The notes under the pieces are model-generated. The model did not search any database. It was not told where the DNA came from and saw only the letters and a program-made list of their open reading frames with translations. A stretch of DNA of 50,199 nucleotides, taken from NCBI GenBank assembly GCA_019454675.1, contig JACFNV010000002.1, positions 15,813 to 66,011 on the forward strand. The letters run 5' to 3'. Positions within the stretch are counted from its first letter, which is position 1; every line of letters begins with the position of its first letter. Shown piece after piece: positions 10,897 to 20,912 of the stretch. The translations under genes were made by a program, and so were the position numbers. The DNA is from Gammaproteobacteria bacterium (lineage in GTDB: Bacteria > Pseudomonadota > Gammaproteobacteria > Steroidobacterales > GCA-2729495).

Positions 10897-10906
10897 TCAG
10901 TTTTGG

Positions 10907-10983
10907 GGAGTGGTAGTTCAGCTGGTTAGAATACCGGCCTGTCACGCCGGGGGTCGCGGGTTCGAGTCCCGTCCACTCCGCCA
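10907..10983 (+). tRNA. tRNA-Asp (GUC)
   Basis: A 77-nt cloverleaf with acceptor GGAGTGG/CCACTCC, anticodon stem CCGGC/GCCGG around CTGTCAC (anticodon GTC), discriminator G and an encoded CCA. It lies 10 nt after tRNA-Val, so the two are one transcript. Confidence 0.97.
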
Positions 10984-10994
10984 GCTCAGGAAAG

Positions 10995-11026
10995 ACGGGC
11001 GCCATCAATGGCGCCCGTTCTTTTTT
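10995..11026 (+). terminator. Intrinsic terminator after tRNA-Val/tRNA-Asp
   Basis: A 9-bp GC-rich stem ACGGGCGCC/GGCGCCCGT (10995-11003 and 11010-11018), loop ATCAAT, is followed by TC and six T's. It closes the tRNA transcript before ppiD. Confidence 0.9.
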
Positions 11027-11110
11027 CTGCCTGTAGAATGCGCTGCGCGTCCGCCCGGCCTGGCCATGCCGGGGATCCGTGCCGCGGAGCCCGTCCATAT
11101 TGGAGTTGCC

Positions 11111-13042
11111 ATGCTGCAGAGTATTCGTAACCGCACAACCGGAATCGTCGCCCTCATCCTCATCGGCGGCATCGGCGTGGCGATGACCATTGGCCTGGTG
11201 GACATGAATACCGGCATCCAGGCGCGTGACGTGGCCGCCTCGGTCAATGGGGAGGACATCGCGGCCGGTGACTTCCGCCAGATTGCCCAGCGCGAACTGG
11301 TGGAGCGCGAGCAGCAGACCGGCATGGATCTCTCCGCGACGGCGCGCGAGGAAGTGGAACGCAGCGTGCTCGAAAACATGGTGCGCAATCGTGTCGTGGC
11401 CCAATATGTCAATGCGCAGGGCTTCAGGGTCGGGGATGCGCAGGTGGCGGACCTGATCCGCAGCATGGAAGTCTTCCAGGTCGGCGGGCAGTTTTCCCCC
11501 GAGGGCTACCAGGCGGCCCTGGCCAGCCAGGGTATCTCTCCGGCCGCCTTCGAGGAGGAGCGGCGGGTCGCCCTGCAGATCGGCCAGCTGCAGAACGGGC
11601 TCCTTGAAAGCGCATTCTTCACGCCCGCGGAATTCCGCCGCTTCGTGGTGCTCGATGCCGAGCGTCGCCAGGTGGCCTTTGCGGTGCTGGATATCCAGTC
11701 CGCCCTCGCCTCGGTCAGTGTCACCGACGAAGACGCCAGGGCCTATTACGATCAGCATCCCGAGCGCTTCGAGTCCGAGGAGAGCGTCGCCCTCGATTAC
11801 GTCCTCGTCAGTGCAGATGACATGCCGGCGGCCGCCGAGCCCAGCGAGGCCGAGCTGCGCGCCAGCTACGACGCCAACCCCGGGCGTTTCCGGGCGGCGG
11901 AGCAGCGTCGTGCGCGCCATATCCTGATAGCTGTCAGCAAGGATGTGGATGACCAGGCGGCCGCAAGCAAGGCGGCGGATATTCGTGCTCGCCTGGCGCA
12001 GGGCGAGGACTTTGCTGCCCTGGCCCGCGAGTTCTCCGATGATGGCGGGTCGGCTGCCAATGGCGGCGAGCTTGGGTGGGCTGCCCAGGGCACCTATGTG
12101 GAGGCTTTCGACAATGCCCTGTTTGCTGCCCGGCCCGGCGACATCAGCCAGCCGGTGAAGACCGAATTCGGCTATCACATCATCCAGCTCGAGGAGGTGC
12201 GTGCCGGTGTCGACCGTTCCTTCAGCGAGGCCCGCAACGAGTTGCTGGCCGAAGCGCGTGCCCGCAGCACCCAGGACCGTTTCTACGGCTTGCTGGAGAA
12301 GATGGATGACGCGGCCCTCGAGAACCCGGGCAGCCTCGAGGCCGTGGCCAGCGTGGCAGGGACGCCGGTGCGCCACATCGAGGAGTTCACCCGCAGCGCA
12401 GGCGCCGAGCCTTTCGGCGCCGATCGTGCGGTGGTCAACGCAGCCTTCGGTACGGCGGTAGTGGAGGGCGGTGAAAACAGCGCCCTCGTGGAGCTTGCCG
12501 ACGAGCGTGCCGTGGTGCTCCGGGTGACCCAGCACCGGCCAGCAGAGCTGCAGGCCTTCGACAAGGTACGTGCGCAGGTGGAGGCCGAGGTCCGCATGCA
12601 GAAGGCAGCCGCGCTGGCAGCCGAACGTGGCCGGCACGTCGTGGAAGAACTGCGGGCAGGGGCGGATTTTGCAGCCACGCTGGCAGCTGCTGGCGCGACG
12701 CCGGTGGTTCCCGCAGAGCCCGTGTCACGCAACAGCCCCACGGTACCGCCCGAGATCCTGGCGGCGATCTTCAAGGCTCCCCATCCCGGCGGCGGCACGG
12801 CGGCGGCTGGCGGCAGCATCGACGGCCTGAGCCTTGCGAATGGCAGCTATGCGGTGTTCCGCGTTGACGATGTGCTGCCCGGGCGCCCCGAGGATGTTGC
12901 GCGCACCGACCGCGATGCGCGCAAGGATGTCCTGGCCAGGCAGACCGGCGTGCGCGAGGGTACCGGCGTGGCCACCGACCTGCGCAAGGCCGCCAAGGTC
13001 GTGGTGGCGCCTGGCCTGTTCGACCAGCAGGACAACTTCTGA
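11111..13042 (+). CDS. ppiD: Membrane-anchored periplasmic chaperone/PPIase PpiD
   Basis: PpiD is an inner-membrane-anchored periplasmic foldase that sits near the Sec translocon. The 643-residue protein (family about 620-640) has one transmembrane segment at about residues 12-32 (GIVALILIGGIGVAMTIGL), a SurA-like N-terminal chaperone domain, one parvulin domain at roughly 265-365 (RRARHILIAV, GGELGWAAQG, FGYHIIQLEEV) and a C-terminal chaperone region. GGAG lies 5 nt before the ATG. Its place after hupB and the tRNA pair is conserved in related gammaproteobacteria. Confidence 0.93.
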   Translation: MLQSIRNRTTGIVALILIGGIGVAMTIGLVDMNTGIQARDVAASVNGEDIAAGDFRQIAQRELVEREQQTGMDLSATAREEVERSVLENMVRNRVVAQYVNAQGFRVGDAQVADLIRSMEVFQVGGQFSPEGYQAALASQGISPAAFEEERRVALQIGQLQNGLLESAFFTPAEFRRFVVLDAERRQVAFAVLDIQSALASVSVTDEDARAYYDQHPERFESEESVALDYVLVSADDMPAAAEPSEAELRASYDANPGRFRAAEQRRARHILIAVSKDVDDQAAASKAADIRARLAQGEDFAALAREFSDDGGSAANGGELGWAAQGTYVEAFDNALFAARPGDISQPVKTEFGYHIIQLEEVRAGVDRSFSEARNELLAEARARSTQDRFYGLLEKMDDAALENPGSLEAVASVAGTPVRHIEEFTRSAGAEPFGADRAVVNAAFGTAVVEGGENSALVELADERAVVLRVTQHRPAELQAFDKVRAQVEAEVRMQKAAALAAERGRHVVEELRAGADFAATLAAAGATPVVPAEPVSRNSPTVPPEILAAIFKAPHPGGGTAAAGGSIDGLSLANGSYAVFRVDDVLPGRPEDVARTDRDARKDVLARQTGVREGTGVATDLRKAAKVVVAPGLFDQQDNF

Positions 13043-13082
13043 CGGCGGTCGCTGGTCGGCAGGGCAGGGGGCCTGATGCCCC

Positions 13083-13862
13083 TTATTCGGGGCTCATGCC
13101 GATGACGTGGTAGCCCCCGTCGACATACAGCGTCTGCCCGGTGATGCCGGCAGCCAGGTCCGAGCAGAGGAAGGCGCCGGCATTGCCGACTTCCTCGATC
13201 GTGACGCAGCGCCGCAGCGGGGCCGTCTTTTCCATGTAGCGCAGCATGATGCGCATGCCGCCGATGCCGGCCGCGGCCAGGGTCTTGATGGGTCCGGCCG
13301 AGATGCAATTGACACGGATGCCCGAGGGGCCCAGGTCCGAGGCCATGAAGCGCACATTGGCCTCGAGGCTGGCCTTGGCCGGCCCCATGACGTTGTAGTT
13401 GGGGATGGTGCGCACGGCGGCAAGATAGCTCATGGTGAGCAGGGCACTGCCCGGCCTGAGCATGGGGCGTGCCGCCTTGGCGAGGGCGACGAAACTGTAG
13501 CTGCTGATGTCCTGGGCCAGGCGAAAGCCATCGCGGGTGACGGTGTCCACATAGCTGCCGGCGAGCTGCTCGCGGGGAGCAAAGGCCACCGAGTGGACGA
13601 TGATGTCGAGCTGCGACCACTCCTGGCGCAGCCTGGCAAAGGCACCGTCGATCTGCGTATCCTCGCTGACATCCAGCGGCAGCACGAGCCGGGTGCCGGT
13701 CTGCCCCGCCAGCTCTTCGACCCGCTCCTTGAGCTTGTCATTCTGGTAGGTGTAGGCGAGTTCGGCCCCTTCCCGCGCCATGGCCTCGGCAATGCCCCAG
13801 GCGATGGAGCGATCGCTGGCCACACCGACGATCAGTGCACGTTTTCCCGTCAAGAAACCCAT
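13083..13862 (-). CDS. fabI: Enoyl-[acyl-carrier-protein] reductase (NADH) FabI
   Basis: FabI performs the last reductive step of each fatty-acid elongation cycle, in the cytosol. The 259-residue protein is a short-chain dehydrogenase variant: nucleotide-binding [13 protein letters not shown] near the N-terminus, the catalytic Tyr-x6-Lys in [26 protein letters not shown], and the C-terminal [11 protein letters not shown]. The Y-x6-K spacing separates FabI from FabG. It is a single gene on the minus strand, convergent to ppiD and divergent from the methyltransferase gene. Confidence 0.96.
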   Translation of the reverse strand: MGFLTGKRALIVGVASDRSIAWGIAEAMAREGAELAYTYQNDKLKERVEELAGQTGTRLVLPLDVSEDTQIDGAFARLRQEWSQLDIIVHSVAFAPREQLAGSYVDTVTRDGFRLAQDISSYSFVALAKAARPMLRPGSALLTMSYLAAVRTIPNYNVMGPAKASLEANVRFMASDLGPSGIRVNCISAGPIKTLAAAGIGGMRIMLRYMEKTAPLRRCVTIEEVGNAGAFLCSDLAAGITGQTLYVDGGYHVIGMSPE

Positions 13863-14017
13863 ATGTCCGCTCTTGCCCCCTGCAAACCGACGCTGATTGT
13901 ATGCGAGCCGCTGCGCTCCGTCACAAGAGCCTGCAGCGGCGGGCTTGGGTATGATAGGCGGCGGCGCGGATTTGCGCATGGCCGGTGCCCGCTGCACCAT
14001 ACGGATGGCCGGTTTCA

Positions 14018-14785
14018 ATGCCCATGACACAGGACCCGGGGTGGCTGGGAACGCTCACCGGACGCAGGCTGCTGAGCGAGGAAGTGCGGGAGCTGCGGCG
14101 GGTGCTCGATGGCGTCTTCGGGGACCAGCTGGTGCAGATCGGCACCTGGGGCGGGGCGGGCAGGTTCCGTCGCCTGGCCCGCACCCGGCGCACGGCGGTC
14201 TTTGCGCCGCTTGCCCTGCAGGGCGTGGACGTGGTGAGCATGGCTGATTCACTGGCCATCGCCAGCGAATCGGTCGATGCCGTGCTTCTCCCCCATACCC
14301 TGGATCTCGTCGAGGACCCCCATGCGCTGCTGCGCGAGGTAGGGCGCATCCTGAGAGCGGATGGCCAGCTGGTCATCCTTGGCTTCAATCCCTGGGGCTG
14401 GTGGGGTGGCCGCCACCTGCTTTCGGGTCGTCACTTCCCGCCGGGCTCCCGGCGCATGATTTCCCGGCGCCGGCTCCACGACTGGCTGCGGTTGCTGGAC
14501 TTCCAGGTGCAGCATTCGGTCTTCTACCATTTTTTCCTGCCTGCGCTGCTGCGTCGGCGGACCCGGTCCCGGCGGCCTCCCGTGTCGATGGAGCAGACCG
14601 GCCGCCATGGTGGCCGGCGCACGCCGCGCGAGCCGCTGTTGCGCAGGGTGGCGGTATTTGCAGGCTGTTATGTCCTGGTGGCCCGCAAGCAGACTTTCCT
14701 GGTCACGCCGATCCGCATGACCTGGCGCCGGCCGGCGCCGGTGGTTGGCGGGCTGGTCAATCCGACGATGCGGAGCGATGCATGA
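14018..14785 (+). CDS. SAM-dependent methyltransferase-like protein upstream of rnhA
   Basis: This 255-residue protein resembles the class I methyltransferases often found next to rnhA in gammaproteobacteria. The SAM-binding loop region ([12 protein letters not shown]) is poorly conserved, while the post-loop [37 protein letters not shown] (described here by its two halves, residues about 90-130) is the usual methyltransferase-11 type pattern. The Arg-rich C-terminal third is variable. Its TGA overlaps the rnhA ATG (ATGA), so the two are translationally coupled. Substrate unknown; the weak SAM motif leaves room for a non-catalytic role. An in-frame ATG at 14024 is an alternative start. Confidence 0.75.
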   Translation: MPMTQDPGWLGTLTGRRLLSEEVRELRRVLDGVFGDQLVQIGTWGGAGRFRRLARTRRTAVFAPLALQGVDVVSMADSLAIASESVDAVLLPHTLDLVEDPHALLREVGRILRADGQLVILGFNPWGWWGGRHLLSGRHFPPGSRRMISRRRLHDWLRLLDFQVQHSVFYHFFLPALLRRRTRSRRPPVSMEQTGRHGGRRTPREPLLRRVAVFAGCYVLVARKQTFLVTPIRMTWRRPAPVVGGLVNPTMRSDA

Positions 14786-15252
14786 CCGAAGTGGAGATCC
14801 ATATCGATGGCGCCTGTCGCGGCAACCCGGGTCCTGGGGGCTGGGGAGTGATCCTGCGCGCGGGAGAGCGTGAAAAGGAGCTGTGGGGCGGCGAGCGGCT
14901 GACGACCAACAATCGCATGGAACTGACCGCTGCCATCCGTGCGCTGGAAGCGCTGCGCACGCCCTGCCGGGTGCAGGTCTACACCGATTCACAGTATGTC
15001 CGGCGCGGCATCACCGAGTGGCTGGAGCAGTGGAAGCGCCGTGGCTGGAAGACCGCGAGCCGCAAGCCCGTCATGAACGAGGATCTCTGGCGCTGGCTGG
15101 ATGGGCTGGCCGGCCTGCACAGCGTGAGCTGGCACTGGGTGCGTGGCCACGCCGGCCACCCCGGCAACGAGCGCGCCGATGGTCTTGCCAACCGCGGTGT
15201 CGATGAGCTCCTGGGCAGCGGTGCGGATACCGGCAAGGAGAAGCTCTCGTGA
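14782..15252 (+). CDS. rnhA: Ribonuclease HI
   Basis: RNase HI degrades the RNA strand of RNA-DNA hybrids and helps remove primers and R-loops. The 156-residue protein has the usual length and all active-site residues: Asp9 (IDGAC), Glu47 (NNRMEL), Asp69 (YTDSQYV), His123 ([10 protein letters not shown]) and Asp133 (ERADGLA). The basic-protrusion helix (EQWKRRGWK) is also present. It overlaps the upstream methyltransferase gene (ATGA) and the downstream dnaQ gene (GTGA). Confidence 0.97.
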   Translation: MTEVEIHIDGACRGNPGPGGWGVILRAGEREKELWGGERLTTNNRMELTAAIRALEALRTPCRVQVYTDSQYVRRGITEWLEQWKRRGWKTASRKPVMNEDLWRWLDGLAGLHSVSWHWVRGHAGHPGNERADGLANRGVDELLGSGADTGKEKLS

Positions 15253-15956
15253 GACAGATCGTCCTCGACACCGAGACCACCGGCCTGGAGGTCGGCCAGG
15301 GGCATCGCGTCATCGAGATCGGCTGCGTCGAGCTCGTGAATCGTCGCCGGAGCGGCAGGCATTTCCACCAGTACCTGCAGCCCGACCGCGAGATAGACAG
15401 TGGGGCGGAGCAGGTGCACGGCATCAGCAACGAGAAGCTGGTCGGCATGCCGCGCTTTGCCGAGATTGCCGACGAGCTGCTGGACTTCATCCGTGGCGCG
15501 GAGCTGGTGATCCACAATGCCGGCTTCGATGTGGGGTTCCTTGACAACGAATTCCGCCTGGCCGGTCGGCCGGCAGGCAGCATCCAGAGCCACTGCAGCG
15601 TGCTCGATACCCTGGATCTCGCCCGGCGCCTGCACCCCGGGCAGCGCAACAACCTGGATGCGCTGTGCCGGCGCTACGATATCGACAACTCGGGGCGGGA
15701 TTACCACGGCGCCCTGCTCGATGCCCAGCTGCTGGCGGACCTGTACCTGGCCATGACCGGCGGGCAGGCAGCCCTCTCGCTGGATGTCGCCCCCCGGGAT
15801 GCCGTCGGCCGTGTGGCCGACGCGCGCCTGGACCGCAGTGGCCTCAGGCTGGTGGTCAAGCGCGCCAGCGCAGCGGAGATCGAGGCGCATGAGCGGCAGC
15901 TCGAACTGCTGCAGAAGAGCTGTCCGCAGGGCGCGCTGTGGCGTCGCGATGGCTGA
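15249..15956 (+). CDS. dnaQ: DNA polymerase III epsilon subunit (3'-5' exonuclease)
   Basis: The proofreading subunit of the replicative polymerase. The 235-residue DEDDh exonuclease keeps all five residues: Asp7 and Glu9 (LDTETTG), Asp94 ([10 protein letters not shown]), His153 and Asp158 (YHGALLDAQ). A short QAALSLDV after the nuclease domain may be the beta-clamp contact, and the C-terminal helix would bind the alpha subunit. It starts with GTG overlapping the TGA of rnhA; rnhA-dnaQ adjacency is common, though often divergent in enterobacteria rather than co-directional as here. Confidence 0.95.
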   Translation: MRQIVLDTETTGLEVGQGHRVIEIGCVELVNRRRSGRHFHQYLQPDREIDSGAEQVHGISNEKLVGMPRFAEIADELLDFIRGAELVIHNAGFDVGFLDNEFRLAGRPAGSIQSHCSVLDTLDLARRLHPGQRNNLDALCRRYDIDNSGRDYHGALLDAQLLADLYLAMTGGQAALSLDVAPRDAVGRVADARLDRSGLRLVVKRASAAEIEAHERQLELLQKSCPQGALWRRDG

Positions 15957-16130
15957 GGAGGGACGTGGTCTCCCCGTTGCCCGTTCCGTCGTCGAGACTG
16001 TGATCGGTATTCTGGCGGCGTGCCGGGAGGGCGGTCACAATGGCACGGTCCGCCATGGGGTATGGCGCCTTTCCCGGCGTCCCCGATGGCCGGTCGGGCA
16101 TTACCACTTCACACAGAAAAACGAAGATAT

Positions 16131-17420
16131 ATGTTGGACCTGAACAAGCTGGATCAGACCCGGGTGGCCGTCATCGGCCTCGGCTATGTCGGCCTGCCGC
16201 TGGCAGTGGAGTTCGGACGCCACTTCGACACGGTGGGCTTCGATATCAATGCCGGGCGGGTGGCCGAACTGCGCTCCGGGCGGGATGCCACCCTCGAGGC
16301 GAGCAGCGAGGAACTCGCCGCCGCCAGGCGCCTGCGCTATACGACGGATATCGAGCAGCTGCGCGACCGTGATGTCTTCATCGTCACGGTGCCGACGCCC
16401 ATCGATGCCGCCAAGCGCCCGGACCTGCGCGCCCTGCTGGGTGCCAGCCGTACGGTGGGCAAGGTGCTCAAGAAAGGTGCCATCATCGTTTTTGAGTCCA
16501 CCGTGTACCCGGGGGCGACCGAGGACGACTGCGCGCCGATCATCGAGGCGGAGTCGGGCCTCAAGCGCAACCAGGACTTCTTCCTCGGTTACAGCCCCGA
16601 GCGCATCAACCCCGGCGACAAGAAGCACCGCCTGACCACCATCCGCAAGATCACCTCGGGCTCCACGCCGGAGGCGGCGGCCTTCATCGACGCGCTCTAT
16701 GCCAGCATCATCACTGCCGGCACCTATCGTGCTTCCAGCATACGGGTGGCAGAGGCCGCCAAGGTGATCGAGAACACGCAGCGCGACGTCAACATCGCCC
16801 TGATCAACGAGCTGGCGCTGATCTTCAACCGCATGGGCCTCGACACCGTGGAAGTGCTGGAGGCCGCCGGCACCAAGTGGAACTTCCTGCCTTTCCGGCC
16901 GGGCCTGGTCGGCGGGCATTGCATCGGGGTCGACCCCTATTACCTCACGCACAAGTCGCAGCAGATCGGCTACCACCCGGAAATGATCCTCGCCGGCCGC
17001 AGGATCAACGACAACATGGGCCTGTATGTTGCCTCGGAGGTGGTCAAGCTCATGGTCCGGCGTGGCAAGAGCCTGCCGAAGTGCCGCATCCTCGTCCTTG
17101 GCTTCACCTTCAAGGAAAACTGCCCCGATGTGCGCAATACCCGGGTGATCGATGTCATCCACGAGCTGCGTAGCTATGGTGCGGCGGTCGATACCTATGA
17201 CCCGTGGGCAGATGCCGGCGCGGTGCACGAAGAGTACGGGGTGGACCTGCTGCAGGACATGCCGCGGGCGGCAAGCTACGATGCCATGGTGCTGGCGGTG
17301 GCCCACCAGCAGTTCCATGACATGGGCGCCGCCACCATCCGTACTTTCGGCACGGATGGTGCGGTCCTCTATGACATCAAGAGCATGCTGCCTGCCGACC
17401 AGGTGGACGCCCGGCTGTGA
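16131..17420 (+). CDS. UDP-N-acetyl-hexosamine 6-dehydrogenase (TviB/WbpO type)
   Basis: This enzyme oxidises a UDP-N-acetylhexosamine at C6 with NAD to the uronic acid, a precursor of acidic polysaccharides. The 429-residue protein has the N-terminal Rossmann motif [11 protein letters not shown], the substrate-site signatures [12 protein letters not shown] and [11 protein letters not shown] that mark the TviB/WbpA/WbpO group rather than UDP-glucose dehydrogenase, and catalytic Cys264 in [13 protein letters not shown]. The C-terminal domain starts near [16 protein letters not shown]. It is followed after 25 nt by the epimerase. Whether the substrate is GlcNAc or GalNAc cannot be read from the sequence. 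Confidence 0.88.
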   Translation: MLDLNKLDQTRVAVIGLGYVGLPLAVEFGRHFDTVGFDINAGRVAELRSGRDATLEASSEELAAARRLRYTTDIEQLRDRDVFIVTVPTPIDAAKRPDLRALLGASRTVGKVLKKGAIIVFESTVYPGATEDDCAPIIEAESGLKRNQDFFLGYSPERINPGDKKHRLTTIRKITSGSTPEAAAFIDALYASIITAGTYRASSIRVAEAAKVIENTQRDVNIALINELALIFNRMGLDTVEVLEAAGTKWNFLPFRPGLVGGHCIGVDPYYLTHKSQQIGYHPEMILAGRRINDNMGLYVASEVVKLMVRRGKSLPKCRILVLGFTFKENCPDVRNTRVIDVIHELRSYGAAVDTYDPWADAGAVHEEYGVDLLQDMPRAASYDAMVLAVAHQQFHDMGAATIRTFGTDGAVLYDIKSMLPADQVDARL

Positions 17421-17445
17421 TCGCGCAGAGGATGATTGAAAACCC

Positions 17446-18471
17446 ATGAAGATCCTTGTCACCGGCGCTGCCGGGTTCATCGGCATGTTCGTCTCGCGCC
17501 TGCTGCTCGAACGTGGCGAAGAGGTGGTTGGCCTTGACAATCTCAACGAGTATTACGATGTCAACCTGAAGAAGCACCGCCTGGCGCTGCTCGAGAAGAT
17601 GCCGGGTTTCCGCTTCGTCAAGCTCGACCTGGCCGATCGGTCGGGCATGGAGGCCTTGTTTCGCGAGCATCGCTTCGACCGCGTGGTCCACCTGGCGGCA
17701 CAGGCGGGGGTACGCTATTCGTTGATCAATCCCCATGCCTACATCGACAGCAACCTGGTGGGAACCTTCCACCTGATGGAGGGCTGCCGCGCCTCCGGGG
17801 TCGGGCACCTGGTGTATGCCTCCACCAGCTCGGTCTATGGCGCCAATACCCACATGCCGTTTTCCACCCACCAGGCCGCGGATCATCCGATCTCGCTGTA
17901 TGCAGCGACGAAGAAGGCCAACGAGATGATGGCGCACAGCTACTCGATGCTGCATGGCCTGCCGACCACGGGCCTGCGCTTCTTTACCGTGTACGGTCCC
18001 TATGGCCGCCCCGACATGGCGCTGTTCCAGTTCACGAAGAACATCCTCGAGGGCAGGCCGATCGATGTCTTCAACTACGGGAACCACCGCCGCGACTTCA
18101 CCTATGTCGATGACATCGCCCAGGGCGTGGTGCGCGCCATGGACCGGATTGCGACGCCGGATGCCTCCTGGGATTCCGCCAACCCCGACCCGGCACGCAG
18201 CTCGGCGCCGTTCCGCATCTACAACATCGGCAACAGCAGGCCGGTGGAGCTGATGCGCTACATCGAGGTGCTGGAGGAATACCTCGGCTGCAAGGCCGAG
18301 AAGAACCTGCTGCCCATGCAGGCCGGCGATGTGCCCGATACCTATGCCGACGTGGAAGACCTCATCACCGAGGTCGGCTACCGTCCGGGCACCTCGGTGG
18401 AAGTCGGCGTGGCGCGCTTCGTCGAATGGTATCTCGGGTATTACGGGATCGATCGCAAGAGCGGGGCGTGA
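17446..18471 (+). CDS. UDP-glucuronate 4-epimerase (NAD-dependent SDR)
   Basis: The enzyme probably interconverts UDP-glucuronate and UDP-galacturonate. The 341-residue protein is an extended SDR with TGAAGFIG at 7-14, the GAE/CapI/LpsL-type [15 protein letters not shown] segment, [21 protein letters not shown], the catalytic Tyr-x3-Lys in [11 protein letters not shown], and [15 protein letters not shown]. It is placed between the TviB-type dehydrogenase and UDP-glucose dehydrogenase; the latter would make its substrate. A UDP-GlcNAcA 4-epimerase role, paired with the TviB-type enzyme, is the alternative. Confidence 0.87.
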   Translation: MKILVTGAAGFIGMFVSRLLLERGEEVVGLDNLNEYYDVNLKKHRLALLEKMPGFRFVKLDLADRSGMEALFREHRFDRVVHLAAQAGVRYSLINPHAYIDSNLVGTFHLMEGCRASGVGHLVYASTSSVYGANTHMPFSTHQAADHPISLYAATKKANEMMAHSYSMLHGLPTTGLRFFTVYGPYGRPDMALFQFTKNILEGRPIDVFNYGNHRRDFTYVDDIAQGVVRAMDRIATPDASWDSANPDPARSSAPFRIYNIGNSRPVELMRYIEVLEEYLGCKAEKNLLPMQAGDVPDTYADVEDLITEVGYRPGTSVEVGVARFVEWYLGYYGIDRKSGA

Positions 18472-18562
18472 ACAGCCGGCCAGCGGCGAGCCGGCATCGC
18501 CGGCTGTCCGGGCCGGATGAACATCAACGGCCCGCTGGGCCAGTTACCATCGGGATGGAAGT

Positions 18563-19897
18563 ATGCGCGTAACAGTTCATGGGACCGGCTATGTCGGCCT
18601 GGTCACGGGCGCCTGCCTGGCGGAGGTCGGCAACCATGTGACCTGCATCGATGTCGATGCGGGGAAGATTGCCGCACTCAATCGTGGCGAGATCCCGATC
18701 TATGAACCTGGCCTGGAGGATATCGTCCGCCGGAATGCGGCTGCCGGCCGCCTGAAGTTCACGACGGACATCAGCAGCGGTGTCCATCACGGCTCGATCC
18801 AGTTCATCGCGGTGGGAACGCCGAAGGACGAGGATGGCTCGGCGGACCTGCGCCACGTGCTGACCGTTGCCCGGGCGATTGCCACCGACATGCGCGACTA
18901 CAAGGTGATCATCACCAAGTCCACGGTGCCGGTGGGTACGGCCGACAAGGTGCGCCAGGCCGTGGAGGATGTACTGGCACAGCGCGACCCGGCGCCATCC
19001 TTCGACGTGGTATCGAACCCCGAGTTCCTCAAGGAGGGTGCGGCGGTCGGCGACTTCATGAAGCCCGATCGCATCATCGTCGGTTCCGAAAGCCAGCAGG
19101 CCACCGAGCTGCTGCGCGCACTCTACGAGCCCTTCAGCCGGAATCGCGACAAGCTGCTGGTCATGGATGTCCGCTCGGCCGAGCTGACCAAGTATGCAGC
19201 CAATGCGATGCTTGCCACCAAGATCAGCTTCATGAACGAGCTGGCCAATCTTGCCGAGATTTGCGGCGCCGACATCGAGCAGGTGCGCCTGGGGATAGGC
19301 TCCGATCCGCGCATCGGCTTCGAGTTCATCTACCCGGGTTGTGGCTATGGTGGCTCATGTTTCCCCAAGGACGTGAGCGCCCTGGTCCGCTCCGCGAAGG
19401 AGCACCAGTTCGACATGCAGCTGGTGCGGGCTGTCGAGGATGTCAACGATCGCCAGAAGCGCGTGCTGTTCACCAAGATCGAGCGATTCTTCGGCGGCGA
19501 TCTGCGCGGGCGGACCGTTGCACTGTGGGGGCTGGCCTTCAAGCCCAACACCGACGACATGCGCGAGGCTTCGAGCAGCGTGCTGATGCAGCAGGTCTGG
19601 GCTGCCGGCGGGCGGGTACGCGCCTACGATCCCAAGGCGGCTGGCGAGGCGCGGCGCATCCATGGCGAACGGCCCGATCTCGACTACTGCGCCACGGCTT
19701 ACGAGGCGGTGGAAGGGGCCGATGTCCTGGCGGTCGTCACGGAGTGGCAGGAATTCCGCAGCCCGGATTTCGAGCTCCTGCGCGACAGGCTGGCGGCCCG
19801 GGCCATCTTCGATGGCCGCAACATCTATGATCCGGTGCTGGTACAGCGCATGGGCCTGCGTTATTTCGGCATCGGGCGCAATGGTCCGATACCCTGA
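18563..19897 (+). CDS. ugd: UDP-glucose 6-dehydrogenase
   Basis: Oxidises UDP-glucose to UDP-glucuronate with two NAD in the cytosol. The 444-residue protein has the N-terminal [17 protein letters not shown] motif, [24 protein letters not shown], catalytic Cys266 in [10 protein letters not shown], and the C-terminal domain [15 protein letters not shown]. All of these are typical of bacterial UDP-glucose dehydrogenase. A GGA-rich ribosome binding site precedes the ATG. It ends the nucleotide-sugar run and is followed by the leader of the polysaccharide operon. Confidence 0.94.
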   Translation: MRVTVHGTGYVGLVTGACLAEVGNHVTCIDVDAGKIAALNRGEIPIYEPGLEDIVRRNAAAGRLKFTTDISSGVHHGSIQFIAVGTPKDEDGSADLRHVLTVARAIATDMRDYKVIITKSTVPVGTADKVRQAVEDVLAQRDPAPSFDVVSNPEFLKEGAAVGDFMKPDRIIVGSESQQATELLRALYEPFSRNRDKLLVMDVRSAELTKYAANAMLATKISFMNELANLAEICGADIEQVRLGIGSDPRIGFEFIYPGCGYGGSCFPKDVSALVRSAKEHQFDMQLVRAVEDVNDRQKRVLFTKIERFFGGDLRGRTVALWGLAFKPNTDDMREASSSVLMQQVWAAGGRVRAYDPKAAGEARRIHGERPDLDYCATAYEAVEGADVLAVVTEWQEFRSPDFELLRDRLAARAIFDGRNIYDPVLVQRMGLRYFGIGRNGPIP

Positions 19898-20269
19898 GTT
19901 CGTGGTGATGGCCAGGACCGACGCACCATGATAGGTGTAAACTTATTAATGAGCTCCAATTTATTGATTTTCTTAATAAAAATAAAATGAAGATTGCTGT
20001 TGTCATTGGTCCCGATGCCGGCTGTGTCGGGCGCCGCAGCGCTGCCGTCGACATGCGAGCGAAATGGGATCGCAATCACTGCGAAAATACTGCAACTGTT
20101 AAATCATTCCGGATACGATCATGGATCCCGGCCAGTCAGTTGCGAGCCTGAAGGCCCGCCTGTCGTGAGGCCGCGACAGAGGCGGGGCAGGCTATGCGGA
20201 CACTGCCTGTCCCGGGCTCGGAACAGATGGAAATCGGCTGCCAGGATTGAAGAACAGGGGAGGAAGTAC
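19898..20269 (+). promoter_or_regulatory. AT-rich, structured leader before the polysaccharide export operon
   Basis: A 370-bp gap with no convincing gene. Its left part (about 19930-19990) is strikingly AT-rich for this genome and probably contains the operon promoter, though no clean -35/-10 pair was found. Further right two hairpins can form: CCGCCTGTCG (20156-20165) with CGACA and GGCGG (20174-20185, two-base bulge), and GGGGCAGGC (20184-20192) with GCCTGTCCC (20205-20213, one G-U pair). They share bases 20184-20185, so only one can form fully at a time. No ops/JUMPStart sequence was seen. Confidence 0.45.
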
Positions 20270-20881
20270 ATGAGCGTACCGTCATTGAAATACTGGTTGG
20301 CGATGGGCGTGATGGCATGGCTTGCGGGCTGCGTCAGCTATCCGGAATTGCCGACCACCGCCGCCTCGACGCAGCCGCTGGAATACCTTATCGGACCCGG
20401 TGACCAGCTGGAGATTTTCGTCTGGAACAACCCGGATCTCTCGGTCAATGTCCCGGTGCGGCCCGATGGTCGTATCTCCTCGCCGCTGGTGGAAGACATG
20501 CAGGCGGTGGGCAAGACACCAACCCAACTGGCACGCGACATCGAGCTTGCTCTTGCAAATTATGTCAAGTCGCCACAGGTCAACGTCGTGGTTCGCGAGT
20601 TCTTCGGCACCTTCGGCGAGCAGATACGTGTGGTGGGCAAGGCAGCCCAGCCACGGGCCTTGCCCTATCGGCGCAGCATGACGGTGCTCGATGTGATGAT
20701 CGAGGTGGGCGGACTGGCCCCGGGTGCCGCCGGCAACCGTGCCAAGCTGGTGCGCAAGGTGAATGGGAAGGTGACCGAATTCAGGCTGCGGCTGGATGAT
20801 CTCCTCAATGCAGGCGATCTCGCCAACAACATCGAGGTCATGCCCGGTGATGTCCTCGTCATCCCCGAGTCACGGCTCTAG
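20270..20881 (+). CDS. Polysaccharide export lipoprotein (Wza/EpsE-like, XrtA-system type)
   Basis: An outer-membrane or periplasmic export protein with a lipoprotein signal: hydrophobic AMGVMAWLAG then Cys21 in a lipobox LAGC. It then has a Poly_export domain (EYLIGPGDQLEIFVWNNPDLS, VNVPVRPDGRISSPLVEDM) and one SLBB domain (IRVVGKAAQPRALPYRR, LDVMIEVGGLAPGA). At 203 residues it is much shorter than Wza, as is usual for the export proteins of exosortase-A loci (TIGR03027 from memory, not searched). GGAGG lies shortly before the ATG. It heads the operon with the chain-length determinant and autokinase. Confidence 0.88.
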   Translation: MSVPSLKYWLAMGVMAWLAGCVSYPELPTTAASTQPLEYLIGPGDQLEIFVWNNPDLSVNVPVRPDGRISSPLVEDMQAVGKTPTQLARDIELALANYVKSPQVNVVVREFFGTFGEQIRVVGKAAQPRALPYRRSMTVLDVMIEVGGLAPGAAGNRAKLVRKVNGKVTEFRLRLDDLLNAGDLANNIEVMPGDVLVIPESRL

Positions 20882-20912
20882 GCCCGGCTGAAGTCGGTTG
20901 CAGGGAAATCCG

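Noticed and set aside
19898-20269. A sigma-54 (-24/-12) promoter, known for some exosortase-associated systems
   Set aside because: I found no GG-N10-GC pair in a TGGCAC/TTGC context; the nearest candidate (GG at 20123, GC at 20142) has the wrong spacing.
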